In this document: positions 31,732-47,500 of the stretch, one piece after another | How positions within the stretch are numbered: the first letter of the stretch is position 1 | How the letters are laid out: each line of letters begins with the position of its first letter | NCBI GenBank assembly: GCA_022579005.1 | Contig: MU401627.1 | Location: 1 to 64,000, forward strand | Length of the DNA stretch: 64,000 nucleotides | Reading direction: 5' to 3' | From: Poronia punctata | Lineage: Eukaryota; Ascomycota; Sordariomycetes; Xylariales; Xylariaceae | Program-made: the position numbers and the translations under genes | Notes under the pieces: generated by a model | Database searches by the model: none | The model's input: only the letters and a program-made list of their open reading frames with translations | Told to the model about the DNA's origin: nothing

Positions 31732-34700
31732 ACTTTTTTTAAAAAAAAAATAACTTATTTTAAAGCATATTTAATTATTATGTTTTACTATATATTTTTT
31801 TATTATATTTTTTATAATATACTTATTATTACTTTATTATTGTTTTTATAAAATTTATTAAACTTATTTTTTTTGCTGCTTATAGCTATTTAGCTAGTTA
31901 AATTAAAAGTTTTGTTGCTTTAAAGTATTGTTTATAATTTTTTTTTAATAATTTTATGCTATTTTTAAAGTTTTTAGCTAAATATTATTTTTTATTAGTT
32001 TTTTAACCTTTTTAATTAACTTTATATTATAGTTTATTATAATATAGTTTTAATAGTTATACTTTTTTTAACTATAAACTTTTTTTTATTTATTAGCTTT
32101 ATAGCTTTTTTATAAAGATTTTTAAATTTTTATTTTAATAAAAAGTTATTTAAGTATTTATAAAGTTAGTTAACATAATACTTATTAGTTAATTATTATA
32201 AAATTAGCACTTTAAAAATATATATATTGCTTTTTTATAATAAAATTTAAAATTTTTATTAAGTTATAAAAAAGTTAAGTTTATTAAATAGTTAATTTAT
32301 TTGCTAAGATTGCTATTTTTTAATAATAAATATATAGTTTTTTTATATTAAAGTTAAGCTCTTTATAGCTTTTATTAGCTTAGTTTATTATATGCTATTA
32401 TATTTATTGCAAATATGCTTTTATTATATTAACGTATTTTTTAATTTTATAAGCTTATTATTAAGCATTTTAGCATAGTTAAGCTTTTTTTATAATAGTT
32501 TTTTTATTTTTTATTTAATAGTTTTATTTTTTTAGTTAAAATAAAAAAGTATTAAAAGTTTTATTTTTATTTTATATAGTAAAAGTTTTATAAACTTATA
32601 TAGTATAGCTACTTAAGCTTAGTTTATTATAAGTATTTATTTTAATTAATTATTTTAGTAATAGTTAATATAAAAGCATAGTTATTAGTTTAAGTATTTA
32701 TTTATAATTTTTGCTTATTTTATAAACTTATAATGTTTTATTAAAGTTAATATTTAAATAATTTTAAAGATTTTAGTTAATTTATTTATAAATGCTAATA
32801 TAAATTATAGTTTTTAATTTAACATTATTATTATAAGTAAGCTAAATATTTAAAAAAGCTTTTTATAATATATTTAAGCTGCTTATTATACTATTACCTT
32901 TATAATATATAGTATTATTCAAAACTTTTTACTTAGTTTATTTATTATAACTATAGTATTATTAAAGCTATATTTATTTTTAAGCATTTATTTAAAATTA
33001 ATTACTATATATTGCTTTATATAGTTTAGTACTAATAAAAGTATTAATTTTTTAATATTTTATTTTTTAAAACCTTTGCTAGTTAATATAATAAGTAGTT
33101 AAGAATATAATAATTATAATTATTTTTAAGTCTAGGCTACTAATATTATTTAGCTATTAATTATTAAGTTTTTTTTTAAGTATACTATTAGTATTTATTT
33201 ATAAGCTTTTATAATAATCTTTATTTATAAAAAAAGCAGGTTTAAAACTACTAGCTTTTTTATATATATTATTAGCTTATTTTATATAGTTTATAAGTTT
33301 TTTATTTTTTTAAATTTAAGCAGTATTTATATATTTTGTTAATATATTCATATTTTTAAGTTTTTTTTATTTTTATATAGTATTTTATTAATAAGTTAAA
33401 AGCTTATAAAAGCTTTTTCCTTTTTTTAAGGTTTAAATGCTAATATTTTAATAAGTATTTTAATTATTTATTTTACTATAAATTTAAAAGTTACTAGCTT
33501 AAAAAACGTTATATAATATTATAGTTTTTTTTTTGCTTTTTATAACTTTATGCTTTTTTATTTTTATAATAATATATTTATTACTATTTTTTTTTTTAGT
33601 TTATAAGTTATTATAAAGTTATATTTAGCTAATAATATAAACTATCTTGCTTATTATAAGTTAAAGTGCTACTATATATTAAAATATTTTAAAGCTTTAT
33701 AGTTTATAATAACTAAAAATAGTTTTTCTTTTAGTAATTAACTAATTTAACTTATTACTTTTTTATTACTAGTATTATTGCTAGCATTTTTTTATTATAA
33801 ATATTATAGTTTAGCTTTTTTTTTTATTGTTTTAAAGTAAAATATTATAAAGTACTATTTTTTGCTTAAATAAAATTAAAATAAAGTGCTAGCTATTACT
33901 TTATTTAATATATTCATTTTTACATTTATAAATAAGTTATAATTATAATAATATAAAACAAAGGCTAAGGTTAACGTTTTTTTTAGTTTTTAAAACGCTT
34001 TTTTATAGCGCTTATTTTAAATAAAAGTTATATTATAATATATTAGCACTATTAATAGTTTTGCTTTTTAGCTATACTTATATATAAACTTTTTATAAAA
34101 GTTATAAAATTTTAAAAACAATTGTATACTTTTTATAATTATTAGCATTGCTTATTTTTAAACTACTTTAACTTTAATAAAGTTAATACTAATACTTTTA
34201 GCACTTATTATATACTTTAAAAATTTAGTTTAAATAATATAAAATTTTAATTTTTTAAAGTTTGCTTATAGTTTTGCTTTTTTTAGTTATAATAATACTT
34301 TTTTTATATATTTTTAATATTTTTTTATTATATTAAAGTATATTAAAATATTATTAATATAAGCGTAGCAAAATTAGTTTAAGTAATTAAATAGTATATT
34401 ATTTATATACTTTTAAAATATTAATAGCTTATTAGTTAAACTTAAATAAAAGTACTTTATATTTATATGCTTTATATTAAGTATAAAATATTATAAATTT
34501 TTTTATTTTTATTATTATTTAAATTTAATAAAATATTTATTATATATTAATTTTAGTAAATATTTTAGCTTTATATATTTATAAAAAAGGTTTTTTAATT
34601 GAAAATAAAAAATAGTAGTTTTTTTTATTAAGCTATTAAGCTTTTAATAGTTAATATAAAAGCATAATTTTTTATATAATTTTTTTTATAAATAATTTTA

Positions 34701-37700
34701 GTAACGCTTATAATATATTGCTTAGCTTTATAAATTCTTTTTAAAAGTAGTTTATAAAGTACTTTTAAACTGCTTTTAACTTATTAAAAAATATTTTATA
34801 TAATAAACTATATTTTAAGTTATTAAGCAATTTTGTTTAAAAAAACTTTATTAAATAGTTTACTTTTTGCTATTATAAAAAAAGCTTGTTTAAGTTTACT
34901 TTGCTAAAAGTATATAAAAAGTTATAATATTTAAAAAGTATTACTTTTAGCGCTTATTTTTTTAGTTTTTTGCTTTTTTTATTAAACAACTTTTTAACTT
35001 TTTATTTTTTAATAATAAAGTTAATTTTTTTTATATTAGGTATTTTAACTTTTTTTTTAAATTAGTTAATTTAAACTATATATTAAAATAAAAAAGCAGT
35101 AAGTAAATAAAGTTTAATTAATACTTTTGTTTTATATTAAGCTATTTTTTTTTAATATAAACTTTATATATTTAATATTTACTTTTTAAAAAAGCTTTAT
35201 TTTTAGCGCAGTTTTTTAACTAAGTTATTTTTTATAGTTATAGTTATAGCTTATTTTTTTTTTAGAGTTAGTTTTTATAAAGTTTACTTAGTTTTTTTTT
35301 TTATAAAAACTAATATTATTTTACTTTTTTAGCTAAGTAATAGTTTTTTTTAGTATTTATAAATAAGTATTTTTATTTAAAAAATAATTAAATTTTATAA
35401 GTAAAGTTTAAAAAAATATAAGTTAATAGTTTTTATAGTTTAGTAGCACTTTATACTTAGTAAACTATAGTTTTTTTAATATTATATTATTTTATATATA
35501 TAGTATTATTAAAAAAACATTTTTAAATATTTATTTATTTACTTAAAAAATAGTTATTAAAATGTTGCATATTTTTAGCAGCTTTTTTTATTAAATTTAA
35601 TTATTATTTAATAATTAAAATTTATAATAGTTTTTAAATTTAAACTAGTTTTAATTTTTATTGCTAGCAGCATATTTATTACTATATATATATTAGCTTT
35701 TATATTATTTAAAACATTATTTATTTATAAAAAAGATTTATTATTTAATAGTATATAGCTAAATATAAAAAAGTTTTTTTTTATATACTTATTTATTATA
35801 TTTATTTTTTTATACGTGTTAATGTTTAGTAATACTTTTTTTAAATAAAAGTTTATTTATTTTAAAGTTATTTTTTTAAAGTTTGCTTTTTGTTTTTTTT
35901 TAAAAAAGGCGTTAGCATTATAATTATAAGCTATAAAAATTGCTTAAATTTAAGCTTGTTAATTTAAGCTATTTTCTTTTAATAAGCAATTATAAAAAAT
36001 ATATTTTTATTTTTTATAATTAAAGCATTAGCTTTTAATAATAAAGGTTTTTAATTTTTTAGCTAATATTTTAAGTTATAGTTATAAACCAAGTTATAAA
36101 CTAGGTTTTTTTTTATTATAAAATTATATATAGTTTTTAATAATAATATTTAGTTTTATTAAGTTTATTTAAATTATTTTAATAATATTATTATTATAAA
36201 AGGTATTTATATTACTTATAAGCTTTTAAGCTAACTTGCGTTTATTTTCTTGCTAAAAAATATAAACTACTTATATATAATATTAAAATTAATATTATTA
36301 TTAAAGTATTAAGCTATAGTTTTATATTATAAGTAAATAATTAGTTTGTTATAAAACTTTTTTTTTTACTTAACTTATAAATTTCTTTACTTACTAGCAA
36401 GTTATATAAAGCTAATTTAAAGTTTTAATAGTTAGCTAGGCCTTTTATTTTTAATTTTTATTATTTAACTTTAATATATTATTTTTACTTTATATTTTTA
36501 TATTTACTTTTTAAATAATTTAAAAGCTTAGTTAGTATATTAATTATATTAAAATAGTTATTTTATAAGTATAGCTATAAGTTTTTAGCTACTATACTTT
36601 TAAAGTATATTTTAATATTAGCTAGTTTAGCTTTATTGTTAATAAACTAGTTTTTATTAGCTTTAAAATAATTATATATATATTATAGCTATACTTTAAA
36701 TATAATTTTATTTTTATTTTTTTTATTATAAAAAATAAATTTTTTTATTTTTGCAAATTTGTAAACGTATACTATTATAGTAATTAAAGTTATAATATTT
36801 TAAAATAAAAACTAGCTATAAGCTAGCAAGTTTATTACTTATTAGTTAATATTAATAATTTAACTTTTAAAGCAATTAACTTTTTTATATGCTAATACTA
36901 GCTTTTAAGCTATATAGTTTATAATTTTATTTTAGTTTAGTACTAATAAAAATATACTTTTATTATAATTATAACTTTAATTTTTTATTAATTATTTTAA
37001 GCCTTATACTTTAGCTTTAAGGTTTATGCTTTTTTTTAATTTTAAATAAGTTAAAAAATAAGTTTAATAAACTAAGTTAGCTATAGTTTATTTATTGTTT
37101 AATAATAAGTAATATATTAAGTTAGCTTAAACTTAATAAGCAATTAGCATTAAAGTTTAAATTTTAAATTTTTAAAATATTATATTAAAATAAGTGCTTA
37201 TTAAGTTATTAAATACTTTAATATTTATAGTTTTATTAAACTTAAAATTTACTTTATATTTATTTTTAATAAAGGCTATAAATTAAAAACTAAGTTTATT
37301 TATTTTTTTAATATATAGCTTAGTAAAGGTTTTTATAATATTTTATATTTTTTAATAAAAACTTTTAATTATAAATATATAGTAAAAGTTTTTAAAAGTA
37401 TTTTTAGTAAAACGTTAATTAAAAACTTAAGGTTGCTTTACTAAAGTATTAAAAGTTTTTTTATTTTTAAATCTTTTAAAGTTATAGCTTAAGATTTTAG
37501 TACTTATTTTTTAAAAAAATAAAAAATTATAATAAATTATTTATAAGCTTTAATTTATAAAATCTTTTTAATTTTTAAAATAATTTTAATAATGTTACTA
37601 TTTAAATATAATATTTTAGCTAAAGCTTATTACTTTATAGCTATGCGCATTTTTATATACTTTTTATTTTTTTAAGCTATAATTTTAGTTAATATAAGTA

Positions 37701-37821
37701 GCTAAAATATTAATTTTAGCAAACTAGTTAAGTAGTACTACTAAGTTAAATTAATTTAATTTAAATTAAATTAGCAAGTTAAAATAATATACTTTTTAAC
37801 TTATATTAATAACTTTAAAAT

Positions 37822-38062
37822 TATTATAATTAGGTTATAAAAAAAGCAAAGCTTTTAAAAGTAATTTAATTTATTAATAAAAATCTTAAAATAAAAATAA
37901 AAATAAAAAAAAGCTTTTAAGATCTTATAAAGTATGTAAACCTATATGCGCACGCTATAGTAAAGCTATAGCTGTTTATAAGTATAAGCTTTAGTATTTA
38001 TAGTTAATAAAAGTAATAGCTATAAGCTACTTGCTATATTGCTATTTAACTAATTTATAATT
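37822..38062. repeat. Element C right LTR
   Basis: The 241-bp partner of 31487-31731, colinear over its whole length. It keeps a few extra G/C bases, for example TATGCGCACGCTATAG near 37945-37960 where the left copy reads TATATATAT. Confidence 0.8.
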
Positions 38063-38067
38063 TTAAA

Positions 38068-38337
38068 CTTACTTTATTAAAGAAGTATATGCGCAGTATA
38101 CGTATATAGTACATAACTAGTATATAAAAAGTATGCATTTTTTATATATTAAATACGTAGTAAGTACGTATTTTTTTTATATTGCTAATAAGTTTAAATT
38201 ATACTATAAACCTTTATAGCTATATAAAACTTGCTAAAAAAAGTCTTTATAACTTTTTTTCTTTTTAATTAATTAAGTTAACATAGTACTATTAATAGTA
38301 ACGTATTATAATTATATTTACTTTAGCTAGACTAATA
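38068..38337 (-). repeat. Family-A outer 3' LTR, proximal piece
   Basis: The first 270 bp of the inverted LTR (minus-strand start at 38337, TATTAGTCTAGCT). With 31369-31486 it rebuilds a 388-bp LTR. Confidence 0.85.
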
Positions 38338-41296
38338 CTAATTAGTAGTTAAATTAGCAACTATAAAAAAGCAAGGTTTAAAAATAAAAACTATTAGTAT
38401 ACTTACTTTTTACTTAACTTAAAGTTGCTTTAGCTTTATATTGCTTTTAAAACTTATTATATTTAAGTAAATAATAAATAGAAAATTTAACTTAAATTCT
38501 TATATAATTATTTAAAAAAAAAGAAGTAAGCAAAAAAAGCTATACTAAATTATAGTAAGCGTTTTATAAATTATATACTAATAAAATAAAAAATAATAAG
38601 CATTTTCATTACTTTTAACCTATAGCTAATTTAAAAATTAATTAGCATTAATTTATAATAGCATTACTATTATATAATTTTAGTTTAATTTTAATTTTTT
38701 GTTTAAAAACTAACTATATTAAAAATCTTAGTATATATAGTAGTTAGTACTAACTTACTTTAATAACGTTTTTAATAACAACTTAAATTAAGTTAAAATC
38801 TTTAAAAAAACAAGTATAGTTATTTATTTATTAAAAAAGCATATTATTTTTAAAAAATAAAGTATTAAAAAATATAAGTTTAAATTATTAGCAAAAAATA
38901 AGCTAAATGTATATATTTTATTTAAAATAACTAAGTACTTATATACTTTTTTTAGTAGTAAAAACCTTTATAAGCTATTTAAAAAGATTTTAAAAAATAA
39001 ACATATTAGCATTTTAATAAATTAGTATATATAGTACAACGTTTATTATTACTAGTACTATAGCAAAAAAGCATTAATTATAGCTTAATTTAAAGCTATA
39101 ATATAATAAGCAATACGTTATTTATTATTACTAATAGCAACTTAATTACTAGCAAAGCTTAGTACTTTTTTATTATATTTTTAATTAAAAAATAAAAACT
39201 TAGTTTAACTTTTTTGTTTACTAATAAAAATATTATAAGCTAAAATATACTTAAACTTAAAACATATTTTAAAATACTTATAATTAACTAAAAAGCTTAA
39301 GCTTTTTAAGCTTTTTAAGCTTTTTAAAGCACTTAATTTACTTTTTAACCTTTTTTAACCTTTTAAGCATTATAAGCTACTTAGCTTATATATATTTTAT
39401 ATACTTTTTAGCTTTTTTAGCTAATAAATTTTTTACTTATTAGCAAGCTAGTTATGCTTTAATAGCAAGCTACTTTTATTTTAGCTATTAAATATAAAAA
39501 TACTTTAATTTTATATTTAAATTTTTAAAACTTTAACTATGTTTTATTTTATAATTTACTTTTAATACGTTTAATAAACAATACTTTTTTTACTTTAAAA
39601 AAAATTACTATATTTATAAAAATATAGTAAAAAAACTAAAATTATATAAATAAGCTTTATAACTTATTATATAATAAAGTATAAATTTTTATTAATATAT
39701 ACTGCTAAATTAAAATAATAAAAAACTAGTATTAGGCTATATTTTTAATAATTTTAAATAACTACGCTAAGCAGTACTTTATATAGCAAATTAGCTTTAA
39801 TAAGTTATAAATAAAAATATATTTTAAGTTAAATTTGCACTTTAATAACATTATAAATTAGTTTTAATACATTATTAATTAAACTATAATTATATATTAA
39901 AATATTTATAAAGAAAACTTAAACAAAACTTTTATAAAAGCTTTTAACTTTATAATTAATAAAATTATAAAAGCTTAGCAAGTACTTAGCGCTGCGTATT
40001 AAAGTAAAATCTACTTAGTAATAAATATAATATACGTGTACAAAAGTATATTTAAGTTTAATATAGTACTTATTTACTAAAAGCTAACGTTTAAAAGTTT
40101 ATTTTTTAACTTTTAAGTATATTTTTAAGTAGTAAATAAAAATAAAAGCAATATTGCATTTTATATAAATTATAAGTATAATAATTATAGTTGTAATAAA
40201 AATAATTTAATACTATATTACCTTTATTTTAAAAGCAAATTAAACTTTTTAAAGCAAAAGTATAAGTATTTTATAAATAAAAAAATAATTGTTTTTTAAC
40301 TAATTATGTAATTAAAAAATAATTTAAAGCAAAATGTTAGTTTTTTACTACTTATAAAATAATTTATAGCTATAAACTAAATATTAAAATATTTTTTTAA
40401 TATTTAATAAATTTAAAAAATATTTTTAAACCCCTTTTAAATTTAAACTTAAAACAAAATAAAATTAATAATAAAATAGTAAAGAAATTTACTTAGTTTT
40501 TAATAAACGCTATATATATATATTACGTTATAAACAAAAATATATAGTAATTTAAAGCTAAAACGCTAGTAAATTAATTTATTTTAAAAAATTTATATAA
40601 AGTAAAATACTAAAGTAAATTATAAAATATAAGTGCTTTTAACTATTTAATAGTTAGTAAAACGTAATTAAAAGCGTATTTATGCTTAAATTTAAAAGTA
40701 AATATAGTATAAAAACTAAGCAAAGTTTATATTAAATTTAGTAGTAGCAATATTATTAAAAATATTAGCACAATTTAAATATAAAACCTTTTTAAAATAA
40801 CTATATATTATATTTTAAATATGCTTACTTTTTTTTATTTTTATTATATAATACTAATTATATTAGTACTTATTTTAATAACACTAAAAGTATTATTATT
40901 TAAAATAATAATAAAATAATACTAGTTATTTATAAATAAAGATATTTATTTTTTAATATATACTTTAGCAAAATAATTATATATTTTACTAAAACTAAGT
41001 TATGCTAGCTTTATAAACAATTTAAGCACTTTAAAATAGTAAAACTAAAGTAAATATTAACTATAGCAAGTTATAAAGTTAATTATTTTTTTTTTTTTTT
41101 AAAAATTAAAAGTTTTACTATTATTGCTAAATATATAACCTAGCGCTAAAACGCTTTAAATTTACTTTAAAAAATAACTATAAATTTAATTATAAAGTTA
41201 TTATTAACATAGTTTAAATTAATAAAAAATAAGTTTTTTATAGTATTAATCTAGCTATGTTATTTTAAGCTATAACTTTTATTTAAATCATAAAAC

Positions 41297-41586
41297 TCTA
41301 ACGATAAGTTGTAGCAAATAAAGTAAATTATAATAGGTATAGAGTATTAAAAGTAAAACTATACGCTTAAAAATATAATATAATTAACTATATTTTTAAA
41401 AGTATTTAACTATGTTTAAGGTGCTTTATATATTTTTAGTACTTTTTAAGTATAGGTATATATTATATAATAGCTTAAAATACGCATAGCATATTTTACT
41501 TTATTTAAAATAAAGTTATTATATACTTAGTTATTTAAAGTACTTTTAATACTTTTAAATTTAAGTTATATGCTTTATTTATTATA
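41297..41586. repeat. Element D left LTR
   Basis: It begins TCTAACGATAAGTTGTAGC and matches 50582-50871 throughout, including AAATATAATATAATTAACTA and TATATTATATAATAGCTTAA blocks. Confidence 0.8.
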
Positions 41587-44500
41587 TACTTTTTATTTAA
41601 AGCTAACTATTATAAATAGCTTTAAATATTAACTAGCAAGATAATATAAGTAAATAAAAAGAAATTGTTATAAATAAAATAATAATGTTAGCATATATAA
41701 GCTAATTTTTAAATATGTTTATATATTTAAAATGTATTATAATAATTATAAAGTGCTAGTAATTATATAAATGCTAGCAATTTTTAAATTTTCTTTAAAT
41801 ATAAGTATATATTTAAAAATGCGTTATAATATATTATAGTTAAAATAAGTTAAAGTAATTAAAATACTTTAGTATTATATTGTTTATATAGGCCTATAAA
41901 TATGTTAAATTTACTTATATTTAAACTAAGTACTTTTAAGTATTTTATATTATATTAAAGTGCTTAGTTATGTTTGCTATTTATTTACTTTGCTTACGCT
42001 AATACTTTTATAAGTTTAAATACTTTTTTAAACTTTTTAACTTTTTTTTTTTATATTTTTGTTTTTATATTTTTTTTTTATATACTTATTACTACTTCTT
42101 AGCACATAAGCATTAAGTTTTAATTAATTTTTAAAGTATTTTAAGCGTTATTGTGCTTTTTAATTATAAAGTAAGTAATATGCATATTTTTTTTATTTAA
42201 TGCTTGCTACGCTATTTTATAGTATATAATATAAATTTTAAATTTATTTTTAGTATATAAATAGTTTATTATTTTAAAAAAAAGTTTTAAGCTATAGCTA
42301 AGCATGCTAATATAAACTTTAATATAAAAAGTCTTGCTGCTTTTTTAGCTTAAGCTTATATAAAAAACTTTTATAACGTAAGCAAGCGCAACTTAGCTTT
42401 TATAAAATTTTATTATAAAAAAAATAAAGCTAGTATACTTATAAGCTTTTTTATATTACTTATTATACTTATTTAATTTATTTTAATTATAAGTTTGCTT
42501 TTATTAAAATATTTTATACTTATATTTAATATAGTTTTTAGCTTGCTATTTAAAAAAAAGCAAAGCTAGTTATATTAAAAAAAAGTTTTATTAAATAAGT
42601 TTTAAAAAATAAGCACTTTAATAATAATGCTAATACTTGCTTAAAAGTTGCTACTACTAGTTAAATTATAGCAAAAGCTAATAAGCATTATATAATAATT
42701 TTAATGCTTATAAAAAAGTTGCTATACTTAATTTTAATGCTTATAAAAACGTTACTATACTTAAACAAGCTTTTAAGTTACTTATAGTTGCTTGCTTTGT
42801 TTTTTTTATTATAATTTGCTATAATTATTACTTTGCTTTTTTTACTTTTTTTATACTTTTACTAGTAATAAAAATTACTTTTAATAAAATATTTATAAGT
42901 AAAGCTAGCGCTTATTTAAACGCTGCTTATGCTTATAAACGTTATTAGCAACATGCAAAGCGCTTAGCTTAATTACTTATTTTTTTATTATTTAATTTAT
43001 TAAGCAAGGGTAATTTTATAATATATTATATTTATTAATATTAGTAAAAAAAAGCAAAAAAAGCTGCTAGCAAGCAGCTTAAAAATATTATAAATAAAAA
43101 TATTACTAGCAAGCAACTAAATAATATTATAAATATTTTTATACTTTTACTTAAAGCGTTAGTTGCTAGTAAATAATTTAAATATATTATAAATACTTTT
43201 TCTATTTTTATTATAGTATTTTTTATAGCACTTAATTTAGTTATTAATTTCTTTGCTATACTAGTATAGCTAAACAAACTGCTAATATTACAAACTTTTT
43301 AATTAGCTTTAAAAAGTAGTAAAAAGCTTTAGCGCGCAAAAAGAATATATTTTTTGCTTTAGTTAGCATTTTAAGCTATAACTTATTATATTTTTTAATT
43401 AAAAGCACATTTTTTACTTTTTATTTATTTTTATAGTAAAAATTATTATAAAAGTTTTATATAATAAGTTAAAGTATTTTTAATAGATTATAATATTTGC
43501 TTTTTTATTTAATTATATTAATTTATTTTTGCTATATAGTTGCTTATTTTATTAAAAAGTTCTTTTTATGCTAAAAAAAAAGCTATTGCTTAAAAGCTAT
43601 AAAAAGCTTTTAAGCACAGGTTTTTTATTTTTAGTTAAGGTTTTTTTTTAAAAGTTTTTTTTTTATATATATTGTTTTATTCTATATTTCTAACCTAGTA
43701 AAAAAAAAGCAAGCGCTAAAGCAACGCTTAAATATATTATTTAATGCTAATTTAAATTTAGTGCTTAATAAATAGCTATAAGTTTTATAGCTTATTTTTA
43801 ATACTTTTGCTTTTATTAGCTTTAATTTAAACACTTTTGTTTTTATTAGCTTTAGTTTTAATAAAAAAAAGCAATAATAAAAGTAATAATAATATTTAGT
43901 TTAATAAGTTTAATATAAACAAAAATTATATTTTATATTATAATTATATAAAGCTATATACTTTAAATTAGCTTTTATATGCTAATAAAGCTATTTTTAA
44001 AATGCTTACTTTTTTTATGTATAAAAAAAAGTAAAAAGTTATATTTAAATTATAACTAAGTACTTATTAAAATATTTTATATATTAATTATTTTTTAGCT
44101 ACAATATATAATTTTATTTATTTATTTTTTAAAATTAGTTATTATAATATAGCTAACTTAAATTGCTATTTTCGCTTATATTATATTACTAATTAAGCTT
44201 ATTGCTTACTTTTTACTTAAGTTATATTATATACTAATACTTTATTTAAAATACTTAAAGTAAAAATAATTACTAAAAATTAAATAAGCATTTTATTTTT
44301 ATTTTTAATACTTATAAGTATTTAACTTTATTTTAAAAAGTAAAAAAATTATATAAGTATATTAACACTTTAAATAAGCGTTATAGCAATTTTTATTAGC
44401 ATATTATTTACTTTTATTTTAAAAAAAATATTTAGTAGCAAGTGTTTTTAAAAAAAATGCAAAATATTATATTTTAAATACTTAAGCTAAAAAGTTATAA

Positions 44501-47500
44501 AGTTAAAAATATAAAGCTTAATAAGCTTATAGTAAGCAATAAAAAGCTTATTTTAGCTTAAAATGCTATTATTAGCTTTTAAAGTTTTAATACTTTTTAA
44601 TAAAAAGCATATAATAATAGTTATAGTGTTTATAAAGCTTATAGTAGTTAAAGTTAGTAGCGTACTGCTAACGCTTAAAGAAAAAAGTAAAGCAAAAAAG
44701 TAAAAAGCAAAAAAGCTTTTAAAAAAAATTAAATTAATTTTATTTTCTTATAAAGTTTATTACTTCTTTTTAATAACTTTTATTTTTTAGTTACGTTTTT
44801 AATTAAAGTTATTATATTTTTTTAACTTTTGCTTATTTATTATTTATTAGTTTTTAAATAATTTTAATTAGCTAGTTTAAATATAAATATTCAAGTTTTA
44901 TAATAAACTTTTAATACTTACGCCTTTTTTTAATTAAAATATAATGCTTTGCTACTTTTTAAAGTTAATTTTTTATTTTTAGTAATAGTATTAAAATCTA
45001 TTATAAGTTTAATAGTAATTTAAAATGCTTAAATGCTTTTTAAAATAAATTTTTAATAAGTTTATTAGCTAGTATATTAGCTATTACTATATATTTAATT
45101 TTAAATAAGCTTTTTTAATATTGCTTATATATTTATATATTTTATATATTAATATATTTTAATTAAATATTAATATATGTTTTATTTTTTATTAGTAAGT
45201 AAATTGCTTATATATTATTAAAGTAAATTTTTTAGTTTTAGTTAAAATTAAGCTTTATATTAGCTATTAAATATTTTAATATTATAGCTTTTTTGCTTAT
45301 TAATTTTAAAACTATTAACTTTGCTTTTATAGTAAAAATAAAAATTATATTTTACTAATAAGCTTTTTAAATAATTAAGCTTTTTTATAAACTTATTAAG
45401 TATTTATAAAAAAATTGCTATATTTTTAAATTATTAGTAAAAAATATATTTTTTACTATTACTAGTGCTTATAAGCTACTAAAAAAATAATTTATTACTA
45501 TTTTTAGCTTTTTAATATAATATAAATACTTAATAATTTAATTTACTATAATTAAATATTTTAAACTTAAGTTAGTTAAAAACTTTAATAAAAGTAATAT
45601 AGTATATAATATATTTGCTTTTATTATAATTGCTATATATATAATTAATTTTATATACTTTTAATACGCTTTAATTTATATTTTTATTACTATGCTTTTA
45701 AACTTTTTTAGTTTTTTATAAAGTAGTAATATATATAATATTTAGCTTTTTTTAACTAAATTATAATGCTTAGCTACTTTTTTAATATATTAGTTATATA
45801 ATAAAAAAATATTTTTTTCTTTTTTCTTTTTTACTACTTTAATTTTAAAAAACTATATAATATTTTTTTAGTTTTTAATTCTATATACTTATTTAATACT
45901 TTAAATTACTTAAAACGCTTATATTTTATAAAAGTTTAAATATAGTATTAAAAACTTGTTTATATAAAAAATTACTAATATTTAGCAGTTTTATTATAAA
46001 ATAAGCAAGGTTTTTTTAAAAAAAATATAAAACTAAGTTTTATTAATATGCTTAAAAAATTTTATATTAAAAAAAAGTAAGTTTTTTAAATTATATAATA
46101 CTTTTAACAGTAATATAATTTTATTAAAATATTTTTTTATATTATTAAGCATATTATATACTATTAGCTTTTTACTTTTTTTACTTATATTAAAAAACGC
46201 GCTGTTAATATTATATTATTTATATTTAAAATTAAAATAAGCTACTATTATTATAATTAGTTAAAAGGTTAAAGTAATAAAAGTAGCTATATAAGTTAAC
46301 TAAAAAGTATTAGTTAGTTATTAATTTCTTTTTATTACTAATTTAGCTTTATAATTTATAAAATATTTTTTTTATTAAACTTATAAATAAATACTTATTT
46401 TAATAATAATAGCTTACTTATTATATTTTTATATAAAATATTTTTTATTATATTAAGTATAAGTATTTAATTTAGCTTTTTTTTTATACTTTTTTAAAAA
46501 TACTTTTTTAGCAAATATATTATAAAGTTTTTTTAATGCTTAGGCTTTAGCTTTACTAGGTTATTGTTGTAATTTTTTTTTTCAAAAACTATTTAAACGT
46601 TTTGCTTTTATTTACTTTACTACTATAGTAAACATAGCATATAAAGTTTTATATTTTTAATCTTTTTAATAAATTATTTTTAGTTAATTTAAAAAAAATG
46701 TTTTTAAAAAAAAATTTAATACTTATTATTATTATTTAATATTATAATTATATTTTTATTATATATAAGTGTTATAAATATATACTAAATATTTTTTTTA
46801 GCTTTATTATAAAGTAAAAATTTATAAAGTTTTTTGCTTTTTTTAACTTATTTTAAAAGTTTTTACTAAGTATATTTTTTTAATTTTTAGCTTTTTTATA
46901 TTAAAAGTATTTAAGCTTTATATTTTTTTTAAATTATATATTAAAAGTATTAAAGTGCTTTAAAGTATTATAAAAGTTTTTTTAATACTTTAAAGCTTTT
47001 TCTTTTTTTATTAAATATAGTTAAGTATTTAAAATTATATTTTAATACTTTATTATATTTTTTATAAGCTTAAATGCTTTAAAGTAGCTATTTCTTATTT
47101 AAGTTGCTTATTAATATTAGCTTATAGCGTTTTCTTTAATATACTTAACTTTTATAGTTTTTATTTTATACTTTATATACTTTTTTTAAGTATTACTAAT
47201 ATATTGCTTTATTATTTAAGTTTTTAGTTATATTATTTTTTTTGCTTAAAAAGCTTTAATATATTTTTAAAAGTTATAAGTTTTTGCTTTTAATATTATA
47301 AGTTTTTTAATAGCTTTACTTACTTTTATACTATACTTATTTTCAACTTATAAGCTTATAAAAAGCTATTTAAGCTTTTAGTTAGTTTAAGCGCACTTTT
47401 AATTTTTTTTATTATTAATAATATATTAAGCAATATTTTATAACTTAAAATATTTTTAGTTTTATTATTAAAAAGTTTATTAAAAAATAATATTAATATT

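Larger units (their letters stand above)
31487..38062. mobile_element. Element C: nested LTR retroelement, 6.58 kb
   Basis: Direct terminal repeats of about 241-245 bp (31487-31731 and 37822-38062) enclose AT-rich DNA with no ORF. The insertion lies inside the 3' LTR of the outer family-A element and is flanked by TTAAA (31482-31486 and 38063-38067), while the uninterrupted LTRs have a single GCGTTAAACTTAC. Orientation and superfamily cannot be read, and no second copy of this family is visible in the window. Confidence 0.85.

Noticed and set aside
43041..43277. A 78-codon minus-strand frame with apparent transmembrane segments inside element D.
   Set aside because: It has the same compositional artefact: runs of Ile, Leu, Phe, Lys and Asn in AT-rich repeat DNA.
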